Assembly: GCF_003344045.1 (NCBI RefSeq)
Contig: NZ_QFWX01000001.1
Location: 496,001-560,000, forward strand
Length of the DNA stretch: 64,000 nt
Direction of reading: 5' to 3'
DNA from: Marinobacter vulgaris
GTDB lineage: Bacteria; Pseudomonadota; Gammaproteobacteria; Pseudomonadales; Oleiphilaceae
Made by a program: the position numbers and the translations under genes. The notes under the pieces are model-generated. The model ran no database searches. It saw nothing but the letters and a program-made list of their open reading frames with translations, and had not been told where the DNA came from. Shown here piece after piece: positions 43,155 through 50,707 of the stretch. How positions within the stretch are numbered: the stretch's first letter is position 1; the number at the start of each line of letters is the position of its first letter.

Positions 43155-44876
43155 ATGAAAAAGCGAATGCTGGCTGCCCTTTTCGGTGGTCTTGTCTCCA
43201 TGGCGGTCACCGCCGCTGAATACGACATTTCTGTTGACCGGGTCCAGATCGACACCGGCGATTTCGTCAAGGAAGGCATCGGTTACAACGGCGCATCCCC
43301 GGGACCAATATTGCGGTTCAAGGAAGGGGAAGAAGTCACCATCAATGTTACCAACAACCTGGATGAGATGACGTCCATCCACTGGCACGGCCTGATTCTG
43401 CCTTTCGAGCAGGATGGCGTGCCGGGCATCAGTTTTCCCGGCATCAAGCCTGGGGAAACCTTTACCTATCAGTTCCCGATTGTTCAGGCCGGCACCTACT
43501 GGTTTCACAGCCATTCCGGTTTCCAGGAACCCAACGGCGCCTATGGCGCTATTGTGATCGAGCCAGAGGGCCGCGAACCCTTCCGCTATGACCGGGAATA
43601 CGTGGTGCAGCTTACTGACAAGCACCCCCATTCCGGTGATCGCATCATGCGTAACCTGAAAATGTCCGCCGATTATTACAACCGTCAGCAGCAGACCGTG
43701 GGCGACTTCTTTGCCGAGTCTGGCGAGAAAGGTTTCATGGCGGCGCTGCAGGACCGGATGATGTGGGGCGATATGCGCATGATGAAAGCGGATATCGAGG
43801 ACGTGCAGGGCTTCACCGGGCTGATCAACGGCAAGGGCCCGGAGCAGAACTGGACCGGGCTGTTCGAACCGGGCGAGCGCATTCGCCTGCGCTTTATCAA
43901 CTCCTCTGCCATGACCTATTTCGATGTTCGCATTCCCGGGCTGGAAATGACCGTTGTTCAGGCCGATGGCAACAATGTTCAGCCGGTCAATGTGGATGAA
44001 TTCCGCATCGGCGTGGCGGAAACCTACGATGTGATCGTTCGCATCAAGGACGAAAAGGCCTACACCATCTTCGCCGAATCCATGGGCCGCTCCGGCTATG
44101 CCCGGGGCACCCTGGCGCCGGAAGAGGGTATGACGGCGGAAGTACCAGAGCTGCGAGAAGCCCCGCTGCTGACCATGGCTGATATGGCCGGGCACATGGA
44201 CCACGGCGGCATGGATCACGGAGACATGAGCAGTGATGACATGGCTGACATGAATCGTGATGACACAGGCGGTGATGACATGGCCGGCATGGATCACAGC
44301 GCCATGGGCCATGGCAGTATGGATGAGGGTGATGGGGCAAGCATGCCGGAAGATCCCTTCTATGCCAAAGGCAGCGGACTGGTGCCCACTGCCAGCAATG
44401 GCGGGAAATTCCTGTCCTACGCGGACCTTAAGGCCCAGAACCCGCTGTACGAGCACCGCGAGGCAACCCGCGAAATTGAACTTCGCCTTACCGGCAACAT
44501 GGAGCGCTACGAGTGGAGCATCAACGGCATCAAATATGAGGACGCCGATCCAATCGTGCTCCAGTACGGCGAGCGCGTCCGCTTCAAATTCGTCAACGAG
44601 ACCATGATGACTCATCCGATGCACCTGCATGGTATGTGGTCGATCCTTGATGTGGGTGAGGGCAAGTGGAACCCCCTGAAACACGTTATCAGCGTGGCAC
44701 CTGCCACCACTGTTTATATGGAAACCGAGGTGGATGCGCCGGGTGAGTGGGCCTTCCACTGTCACCTGTCCTACCACGCCGCCTCGGGCATGTTCCGCAA
44801 GATTGTGGTTGAGGGTGGCCCGGACAGCACCGTTGCCGAAGGCAAGCAGAACGGGACGCCGGGAGGTGAGTCATGA
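43155..44876 (+). CDS. copA: Periplasmic multicopper oxidase CopA
   Basis: A 573-residue multicopper oxidase that oxidises Cu(I) to less toxic Cu(II). All copper-ligand motifs are intact: IHWHGLILP, YWFHSHSGFQ, HPMHLHGMW and the type 1/trinuclear HCHLSYHAASGM. A Met/His/Asp-rich insertion (about residues 340-400, repeats like MDHGGMDHGDM and MAGMDHSAMGHG) is the probable copper-loading region. The signal peptide is MKKRMLAALFGGLVSMAVTA, a Sec-type one; the twin-arginine motif usual in plasmid-borne CopA is absent. The ATG at 43155 is used. The gene end overlaps copB (ATGA). Confidence 0.94.
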   Translation: MKKRMLAALFGGLVSMAVTAAEYDISVDRVQIDTGDFVKEGIGYNGASPGPILRFKEGEEVTINVTNNLDEMTSIHWHGLILPFEQDGVPGISFPGIKPGETFTYQFPIVQAGTYWFHSHSGFQEPNGAYGAIVIEPEGREPFRYDREYVVQLTDKHPHSGDRIMRNLKMSADYYNRQQQTVGDFFAESGEKGFMAALQDRMMWGDMRMMKADIEDVQGFTGLINGKGPEQNWTGLFEPGERIRLRFINSSAMTYFDVRIPGLEMTVVQADGNNVQPVNVDEFRIGVAETYDVIVRIKDEKAYTIFAESMGRSGYARGTLAPEEGMTAEVPELREAPLLTMADMAGHMDHGGMDHGDMSSDDMADMNRDDTGGDDMAGMDHSAMGHGSMDEGDGASMPEDPFYAKGSGLVPTASNGGKFLSYADLKAQNPLYEHREATREIELRLTGNMERYEWSINGIKYEDADPIVLQYGERVRFKFVNETMMTHPMHLHGMWSILDVGEGKWNPLKHVISVAPATTVYMETEVDAPGEWAFHCHLSYHAASGMFRKIVVEGGPDSTVAEGKQNGTPGGES

Positions 44877-45616
44877 GTCGATTAACGGCATCCATGTGTG
44901 GCCTGGCCCTGACCTCGGCCGCATTGATCAACCCGGCCATGGCCCAGGAAGATCCTGCCAAGAAGACCCAGACCGCCAAGACCTTCTGGGGTGTGTCTAC
45001 CGAAAAGCTTGAGTACCGGTACAGTGATTCTGACGAGGAGCTGGCGGTTATTGAGGGGGATGCGTATTACGGCACCGATGAACTCAAGTTCCGCTGGCTC
45101 TTCGAAGGCGAATGGGAAGAAGCCCACAACGCCTGGGAAACTCTGGAAAACCAGTTCGTTGCCCAGGTTCCGGTCGATGACTTCTGGGACGCCAAGGCCG
45201 GTATCCGCGTCGACACCCCGGAAGGCCCGGATCGGGTATATGGTGTGCTCGGCCTGACCGGCCTGGCTCCCTACTGGTTCGAAATAGACACCAATCTCTA
45301 CGTCAGCGACGAAGGCGATGCCTCGGCCGATTTCGAGGCCGAGTATGAATTGCTGATCACCAATTACTGGATCCTGTCGGCAACGTTTGAAAGCCTGCTG
45401 GCGTTTTCCGAGGACACGGAGATAGGCGTTGGCCAGGGGCTCAATTCCACCGAAGTGGGCCTGAGGCTGAGTTACGACGTGATCGGCCGCTCCTTCTCAC
45501 CCTATGTGGGCGTGGTTCACGAGCGTAAGTACGGAGACACCGCCGACCTCGCCCGGGATTCGGGCGGCAGCACGGAAGACTGGTTTGCTGTCGTAGGCGC
45601 CAGACTCTCCTTCTGA
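44873..45616 (+). CDS. copB: Copper resistance outer-membrane protein CopB
   Basis: A 247-residue outer-membrane beta-barrel. After a signal peptide (cleaved near AMAQE) the sequence follows the CopB family: VSTEKLEYRYSDSDEELAVIEGDAYYGTDELKFRWLFEGEWEE, DFWDAKAGIRVD, LAPYWFEIDTNLYVSDEG, STEVGLRLSYDVIGRSFSPYVGVVHERKYG, ending in LSF. The Met/His-rich N-terminal copper-binding section of Pseudomonas CopB is missing here, leaving mainly the barrel. Translationally coupled to copA. Confidence 0.92.
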   Translation: MSRLTASMCGLALTSAALINPAMAQEDPAKKTQTAKTFWGVSTEKLEYRYSDSDEELAVIEGDAYYGTDELKFRWLFEGEWEEAHNAWETLENQFVAQVPVDDFWDAKAGIRVDTPEGPDRVYGVLGLTGLAPYWFEIDTNLYVSDEGDASADFEAEYELLITNYWILSATFESLLAFSEDTEIGVGQGLNSTEVGLRLSYDVIGRSFSPYVGVVHERKYGDTADLARDSGGSTEDWFAVVGARLSF

Positions 45617-45619
45617 TAC

Positions 45620-46068
45620 CGCAATGACGGGCGCGCCATTGGTATTTCCAGTGCCGCCTGTGTCGTGATCTACACACTGGTCGGTTTTGCTGTCGCCAGC
45701 AATCTTTCGCGATATCGCGCATGCTGGCAATGCTCTCTGAAATGATACTGTTACCCCACAGGCACTTTGGCATGCCAGGTAGCATCCAGAAACACACGCT
45801 GGTCTACACTGTTGTACTGGGGGTGATATTGACGGCCTTCTTTGATCTGTCCCGAATTGCAGCATTGGGAATCGTATTCTACCTGATCACGGATGTTTCC
45901 ATTCACTGGGGCGTGCTGCGTTATTTGCGAAAGGATATAAAGGCTAACGTCTGGGTGCCGGCTTCAGCCATCGCACTCGATCTGCTCGCGGTCGCAGAGC
46001 AGGTCTTTCTGAAGAGAACCGGCGGGGTTGAGCCACCAAAAGGCGCCCACGACCACCATCACCACTGA
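45620..46068 (+). pseudogene. 3' fragment of an APC-family permease with a frameshift
   Basis: The region reads GRAIGISSAACVVIYTLVGFAVASNLS from 45620 and then, after a change of frame near 45705, ISRMLAMLSEMILLPHRHFGMPGS and HTLVYTVVLGVILTAFFDLSRIAALGIVFYL. These are consecutive segments of APC-type amino acid/metal-island permeases. The N-terminal two thirds are absent. The second part is open from the ATG at 45721 (115 codons, ending HDHHHH) and could still be translated as a three-helix remnant. It stands 3 bases after copB. Confidence 0.7.
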
Positions 46069-46097
46069 GACAAGTGAGCTGAACGGAGGTTTCTATA

Positions 46098-46325
46098 ATG
46101 ATGGAACACAACATGTTTGGTAACACCATGTGGGCAGGCCACTGGCTGTGGATGCTGGTGATTGCCATCATCGTTGTCATCCCGGCCTGCCGTATATGCC
46201 AGCGGACGGGATACCCCGGCTGGATGGGGGTGCTGATACTGTTCCCTGTGATTAACCTCATCCTGCTTTACTTCCTCGCATTTGCGGATTGGCCGGCAGA
46301 CAAGAACAAAGAACAGGATGTCTGA
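46098..46325 (+). CDS. Small two-helix membrane protein of unknown function
   Basis: A 75-residue protein with two hydrophobic segments (about 13-30 and 43-62): GHWLWMLVIAIIVVIPACRICQRTGYPGWMGVLILFPVINLILLYFLAFADWP. The amphipathic stretch RICQRTGYPGWMG and the second ATG at 46101 are notable. No family name is certain. GGAGG lies 7 bases before the ATG, supporting expression, and it is co-directional with the copper and nuo-like genes. Confidence 0.7.
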   Translation: MMEHNMFGNTMWAGHWLWMLVIAIIVVIPACRICQRTGYPGWMGVLILFPVINLILLYFLAFADWPADKNKEQDV

Positions 46326-46383
46326 ACACTAAATTGCCGATGGTGGCCTGTGTGGCCATCGCGGCGACTCATTGGAGATAGCC

Positions 46384-46770
46384 ATGTCATACACAATCAG
46401 TCGAATCATCCAGAATGAAAGTTTCCAAGAGGTGGACAAGAGAGCCCGTGAGGCTCTCGCCAACCACGGCTTCGGTGTGCTGACAGAAATTGACGTCAAG
46501 GCCACCATGAAGAAGAAGCTGGACAAGGATATGCCTGAGTATCTCATCCTCGGGGCCTGTAACCCTGCTATGGCCTGGGAAGCCATCGGTATCGAGCCTC
46601 GTGTGGGGGCCATGCTGCCCTGCAACGTCATCCTTCGTGAGGTTTCAGAGGGCGTAGAGGTCAGCGCGATAGACCCGGTGGTTTCCATGTCCGCCATTGA
46701 TAACGACGAGCTCAAGCAGGTTGCCGGCAAAGTCAGGGATTCGCTTTCTGAGGTTGTTCAGGCGATCTGA
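46384..46770 (+). CDS. DUF302 domain protein
   Basis: A 128-residue soluble protein of the DUF302 family: the start SYTISRIIQNESFQEVDKRAREALANHGFGVLTEIDVKATMKKKL and ILGACNPAMAWEAIGIEPRVGAMLPCNVILRE are typical, with two Cys in GACNP and LPCNV. The fold is TBP-like and the function unknown, but members often occur in heavy-metal gene clusters. ATG 46384 follows GGAG. It lies 38 bases upstream of nuoA and may be the first gene of the nuo-like operon. Confidence 0.88.
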   Translation: MSYTISRIIQNESFQEVDKRAREALANHGFGVLTEIDVKATMKKKLDKDMPEYLILGACNPAMAWEAIGIEPRVGAMLPCNVILREVSEGVEVSAIDPVVSMSAIDNDELKQVAGKVRDSLSEVVQAI

Positions 46771-46808
46771 TACGGACGCACCACAAGACGAGGTTAGCGG
46801 GAGAAACC

Positions 46809-47171
46809 ATGAGTGGTACGCAACAATACCTTCTGTTACTGGGCATGGCGCTGGGCACAGTTGGTGTGGTGCTGAGCCTGTACGGCCTTGCGCGCATCAT
46901 GGGCCCGGCGCAGAGGGAGCCAGGCAAAGATGTGCCGGCGAGTTCCGGAGTGTTGTCGCGGGATCCGGTATGGGGGCGCTATCATGCCCGGTACTACGGT
47001 TACGCGTTGCTGTTTCTGGCTTTCGATATGGAGATGGCGTTCATGTACCCGTGGGCAGTTGTGTACAAGGAGGTGGGTATGGTTGCCTTGCTTGATATGG
47101 GCGTGTTTCTGGCCATTCTCTTTCTCGGCCTGCTCTACGGATGGAGTCAGGGGGCTTTCAGGCGGCAATGA
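46809..47171 (+). CDS. Complex I-like subunit A (NuoA family) of the metal-linked operon
   Basis: A 120-residue membrane protein with three helices. Family-typical residues: [34 protein letters not shown], then [18 protein letters not shown]. In complex I NuoA helps join the quinone module to the membrane arm. The conserved acidic FDxE segment is kept (FDMEMAF). The cysteine-containing loop seen in respiratory NuoA is not present. The stop overlaps the start of the next gene (ATGA). Confidence 0.9.
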   Translation: MSGTQQYLLLLGMALGTVGVVLSLYGLARIMGPAQREPGKDVPASSGVLSRDPVWGRYHARYYGYALLFLAFDMEMAFMYPWAVVYKEVGMVALLDMGVFLAILFLGLLYGWSQGAFRRQ

Positions 47172-48970
47172 GTTCTGATCTAACAATAAACTCAACAGGT
47201 GCACGGCAGAAACGGCCCTCATTACTGCAGAAGCTGGTCTCCCGGGCACTGGCCCGTAATTTGAGCTGTCTGATCGTTCCCGGTCCGGAAGTGGCACTGG
47301 CGCATGGTCTGGATATAAGGGCTGCAGGCTTGCGCATCAGCACCACGCCGCGCGATGCCAGCGTGCTGATGATCGTCGGCGACATCTCGGAAAAAATGTG
47401 CGATGCCGTGGCGGTGCTCTACGCGCAGATGCCCAGGCCGCGAGCCATTCTCTTGGTAGGCGGTCAGACACCGTCGACTTTACCTGGCGCCGATATTTCC
47501 TCAGGTCTCTCCCAGGATCAGCTTACCGAAGCGGTAGGTAGGCTAGAGCGCGCATTTGCCGACGGTGCCTTTGTGGACTCGCCGGAGGAGTTCGATTCAT
47601 CGGTTCTGCACGCCAGGATCGAGTATGTCTGCCCCATGCATCCGGAAGTTGTCGAAGACGAGCCGGGCAGCTGCCCTAAATGTGGCATGGACCTGGTAGC
47701 CCGGGAAGCCGGTGAATCGACGCCCGACCATGAACACCACCATGATCACGAACACCATCGCCACGAGCACGAGCACTACCATGATCAGGAGCAGCAGAGC
47801 CACCATGATCATGAACATCACCATGATCATCAGCACCATCATGATCACAAACATCAACATGGCGAATCTGACGACCATTCAGAACATGAACATTCCGGGC
47901 ATGATCACGGCGAACACGATCATAGTGGGCATGATCATGAAGAACACGATCACGGTGGCCACGATCATGGCGCCTCGGGATTCATGTCCATGATCGAAGT
48001 CACCAAGGATCTGCCACGCAGCGCCGATGGCCTGCAGATGGACTGGCTTGAGGTGCCTTTCGGTCCGGTCTTCCCAGGCTTGCCCGGTGGCCTGAAGTTG
48101 ACGCTGACGCTGGACGGCGACGGCGTAACCGAAGGACAGGCGACCTCCCTGGTGGGTATGGCCACCGAAGGTGAAGGGAGTGAAGAGAGTCAAGAGAGCG
48201 AAGGGAGCCAGGAAAGCGAGGAGATGGATGCCGATACCTTCATCGAGCATCTGGCCTCGGCCATACCGCTGGCGCCGGTGAGCTACCGTCTGCTGGCCTG
48301 CCTTGCAATCGAGCAAGCGGCTGGGCTGAGTGACGATCAGGCGACGACTCAGGCCCGTAATAGCGCCCTTGAGCGCGAGCGCATCGCCAGTCATCTTGGC
48401 TGGCTGGCCCAGTCAGGGCGTCAGCTCGGCTTCGCCTGGCTGACGCAGCGGGCTTCAACTCTGCAGCTCAAAGTCAGAGACGCGGGCCGGGACAGGATTG
48501 CTGAGCTGGAACCAGAACTGCGCACGTTGGGAACCCGTCTTGAGCGAACGCCTTTGCTCAAATCGCGGCTTAAGGGTATTGGCGTACTGCCGGTCGACTC
48601 TTCTGACCTGCGCGGCCCAGTAGCGCGGGCTGCGGAAGACGGCGGAGATGCCTGGGCTCGGCTGTGGCAACGTCTGGACGAAATTGCGGCCAGCCTTGAA
48701 CTTCTAAAGTCGGGAGAGGAACCGGAGCTGCCGGTTCTTCGCGACATCGGCAATGCGTCAGGAACCGGTAAGGCAACCGTTGATACGCCCCGCGGCGAAG
48801 CCCGGTTAAGTCTGAAACTGGAGCATGGAAAGGTGAAATCCTACAAGCTGGACACCGCCTGCAGCCATCATATTGACCTGGTGCCGAAGCTTGTCGAAGG
48901 CCAGGAACTGGGCGATGCGCTGCTGGCAGTCGGGTCACTGGATCTTTCGCCCTGGGAGGTGATCTCGTGA
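47168..48970 (+). CDS. NuoB-like / heavy-metal-binding / His-rich / NuoD-like fusion protein
   Basis: A 600-residue soluble protein without a signal peptide. Residues about 17-130 follow the NuoB/EchC fold ([38 protein letters not shown]), but the cluster N2 cysteines are lost; only LSCLIVPG remains. Residues about 152-178 are a heavy-metal-binding domain, [20 protein letters not shown] then GMDLV. Residues about 188-268 hold about 37 His. Residues about 290-600 resemble NuoD/hydrogenase large subunits ([58 protein letters not shown]), without the quinone-site His (GPVFPG for GPQHPA) or Ni-Fe Cys pairs. The ATG overlaps the nuoA stop. It probably caps the membrane arm as a non-redox, metal-binding module. 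Confidence 0.85.
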   Translation: MSSDLTINSTGARQKRPSLLQKLVSRALARNLSCLIVPGPEVALAHGLDIRAAGLRISTTPRDASVLMIVGDISEKMCDAVAVLYAQMPRPRAILLVGGQTPSTLPGADISSGLSQDQLTEAVGRLERAFADGAFVDSPEEFDSSVLHARIEYVCPMHPEVVEDEPGSCPKCGMDLVAREAGESTPDHEHHHDHEHHRHEHEHYHDQEQQSHHDHEHHHDHQHHHDHKHQHGESDDHSEHEHSGHDHGEHDHSGHDHEEHDHGGHDHGASGFMSMIEVTKDLPRSADGLQMDWLEVPFGPVFPGLPGGLKLTLTLDGDGVTEGQATSLVGMATEGEGSEESQESEGSQESEEMDADTFIEHLASAIPLAPVSYRLLACLAIEQAAGLSDDQATTQARNSALERERIASHLGWLAQSGRQLGFAWLTQRASTLQLKVRDAGRDRIAELEPELRTLGTRLERTPLLKSRLKGIGVLPVDSSDLRGPVARAAEDGGDAWARLWQRLDEIAASLELLKSGEEPELPVLRDIGNASGTGKATVDTPRGEARLSLKLEHGKVKSYKLDTACSHHIDLVPKLVEGQELGDALLAVGSLDLSPWEVIS

Positions 48971-49863
48971 CCGTCGCCATCGTTCTGCTGGCATTGCTTG
49001 GCAGCGCCTGGCTGCTCGCCGTGATCGAAGGCTGGATGACAACTGGCCGTCTGAGTCCGGCCGCACCACTATACAGCGGCCTGGCTCACCTGGGGCGTGA
49101 ATCCATTGTGCCGCGCTCGCCGGACCGGGTCTTTTTCGAGGCGGCGCCGGTGCTGCTATTGGTGGTAGCGGTGCTTGGCATGGCGGTTCTGCCGCTGGCA
49201 CCGGACCTGATCATCGCGGACCTTGGCACCGGTGCGCTGTTCATTAACGCGGCCCTGGCCTATGTGCTGGTCGCGGTGATCATGGCGGGCTGGGGGCCGG
49301 ATGGCGCCTACGCAATGATCGGCGGCTGGCGCTTTCTGGGCCAGCTTATTGCCTATTCCATGCTTATTGTCATGCCGATCACGGCCGTGGCCATGCGCGC
49401 CGAGTCCCTGGTGAACACCGCGATCGTGAGCTCCCAGGCGGGCCTCTGGAACATCGTCTACCAGCCCTTGGGTTTCGTTCTGTTTTTCATTGCGGCCATG
49501 GCACTGGCGTTCCGCGCGCCATTCGATCTGCCCACTGCAGAGGGAGATCTTGGCGGTGGTGTGGACGCCGAGTACACAGGCGTGCGCCTGGCAGTGTTGC
49601 GCCTGGCCCGGCTGACGCTGGTGGTTACCCTGGCTTCAGCAACTACAGTGTTCTACCTCGGAGGCTGGCATGGGCCGCTGTTTCCACCCTGGGCCTGGAG
49701 TCTGGTGAAGACCCTGGCCGTGGCGGTGTCGATGCTGCTGGTCGGTCGCTATCTGCCGCGTATCCGCGAAGCAGATCTGATGCGGTGGTGCTGGATCCTG
49801 GGTATTCCCCTGGCACTGGTTAATATCATTATCGTCGGTTTACTGATTCTGGTGGTTCCCTGA
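48967..49863 (+). CDS. Complex I-like subunit H (NuoH family)
   Basis: A 298-residue membrane protein with about eight helices, starting at a GTG that overlaps the previous stop. The family motif appears as [34 protein letters not shown]. The front part RAPFDLPxAE and EY are kept, but the later acidic FLAEY of quinone-reducing NuoH is replaced (LRLARL). NuoH forms much of the quinone chamber and the link to the proton channels; the partial loss fits a complex that no longer reduces quinone. It is translationally coupled on both sides. Confidence 0.88.
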   Translation: MTVAIVLLALLGSAWLLAVIEGWMTTGRLSPAAPLYSGLAHLGRESIVPRSPDRVFFEAAPVLLLVVAVLGMAVLPLAPDLIIADLGTGALFINAALAYVLVAVIMAGWGPDGAYAMIGGWRFLGQLIAYSMLIVMPITAVAMRAESLVNTAIVSSQAGLWNIVYQPLGFVLFFIAAMALAFRAPFDLPTAEGDLGGGVDAEYTGVRLAVLRLARLTLVVTLASATTVFYLGGWHGPLFPPWAWSLVKTLAVAVSMLLVGRYLPRIREADLMRWCWILGIPLALVNIIIVGLLILVVP

Positions 49864-50399
49864 TGTACGCACAGGCTTTCTTCGTTGCCGTTTTCGGGCT
49901 GGCCGCCATCGGCTTTGGCGTGGTGGTGTTTCGCACGTCATCCATGGTCCGTTCCGCGCTGGCGCTGCTGTTTTCGCAGACTGCCGTAGGCTGCATGTTT
50001 CTGGCGATGCAGACCGAATTCCTGGGTGTTCTGCAGATCATGATGATGGCCACTGAGATGAGCATCATGGCCATCTTCATGGTGATGTTCATGATGGATC
50101 CTGGTGGGCTTGGCGGTATGGACATGAGCCACCAGAAGCGCTTCTCGATCGGCGCCGGGGTGAGTGCCGCCGTTGTCGCCATCGCCGTTGCGCTACTGTC
50201 GGACTGGGGCCCCGTAGCGGAGCAGGTGCCGGACGCGGAAGCGCAGACACGGGCGCTGGGCATGGAGTTACTCGGGCGCTCGATGATGATCTTTGAAACT
50301 GCTGGCATCACTATTCTGACCGCAATGATCGCGGCCACGGCGGTGGCAATACCAGTGAAAAACCTGGCTAGTAAAGACAACAAGGAGGCATCGGAATGA
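49863..50399 (+). CDS. Complex I-like subunit J (NuoJ family)
   Basis: A 178-residue membrane protein with about five helices: FFVAVFGLAAIGFGVVVFRTSSMVRSALALLFSQTAVGCMFLAMQTEFLGVLQIMMMATEMSIMAIFMVMF. This matches NuoJ, including the VLQIMMMATEMSIM region that corresponds to TM3 with the pi-bulge (GxxVxxxQVxxYxGAI type), in Met-rich form. The Met content in this segment is high. Starts at TGATG with the nuoH stop. Confidence 0.85.
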   Translation: MYAQAFFVAVFGLAAIGFGVVVFRTSSMVRSALALLFSQTAVGCMFLAMQTEFLGVLQIMMMATEMSIMAIFMVMFMMDPGGLGGMDMSHQKRFSIGAGVSAAVVAIAVALLSDWGPVAEQVPDAEAQTRALGMELLGRSMMIFETAGITILTAMIAATAVAIPVKNLASKDNKEASE

Positions 50400-50707
50400 C
50401 CGTAGTTCTGATAGTAGCGCTTCTGACCGGCGCCATCCTCTTTGGTATCGGTGTCTACGGCGCGCTGTCCCAGACCAATCTGGTGATGATCATGATGGGC
50501 GTGGAGGTGATGCTGGCGGGCGCCATGGTGAACCTGGTGGCTTTCTGGCGCTTTCTACATCCCGAAGCCTACTCCGGCCAGATGTTTGTGCTGGTGGTGA
50601 TGACGGTTATGGCGCTGGAGATGGCGGTCGGCTTTGGCGTCGCCATTGCCCGCTTCCGGGCCAAGGGCTCGGTCGAGATGGAAGAAGCGGAGGACCTGAA
50701 AGGATGA
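50396..50707 (+). CDS. Complex I-like subunit K (NuoK family)
   Basis: A 103-residue three-helix protein. Both functional Glu are conserved: one in MIMMGVEVMLAGAMVNL (equivalent of Glu36 in E. coli NuoK) and one in VVMTVMALEMAVGFGVAI (Glu72). These residues relay protons in complex I, so the E-channel appears intact. Overlaps both neighbours (ATGA at each end). Confidence 0.93.
   Translation: MTVVLIVALLTGAILFGIGVYGALSQTNLVMIMMGVEVMLAGAMVNLVAFWRFLHPEAYSGQMFVLVVMTVMALEMAVGFGVAIARFRAKGSVEMEEAEDLKG

Noticed and set aside
43044..44777. Long minus-strand open frame (577 codons) antisense to copA
   Set aside because: It is a shadow frame from high-GC codon use; the plus strand encodes an intact multicopper oxidase with all copper motifs.
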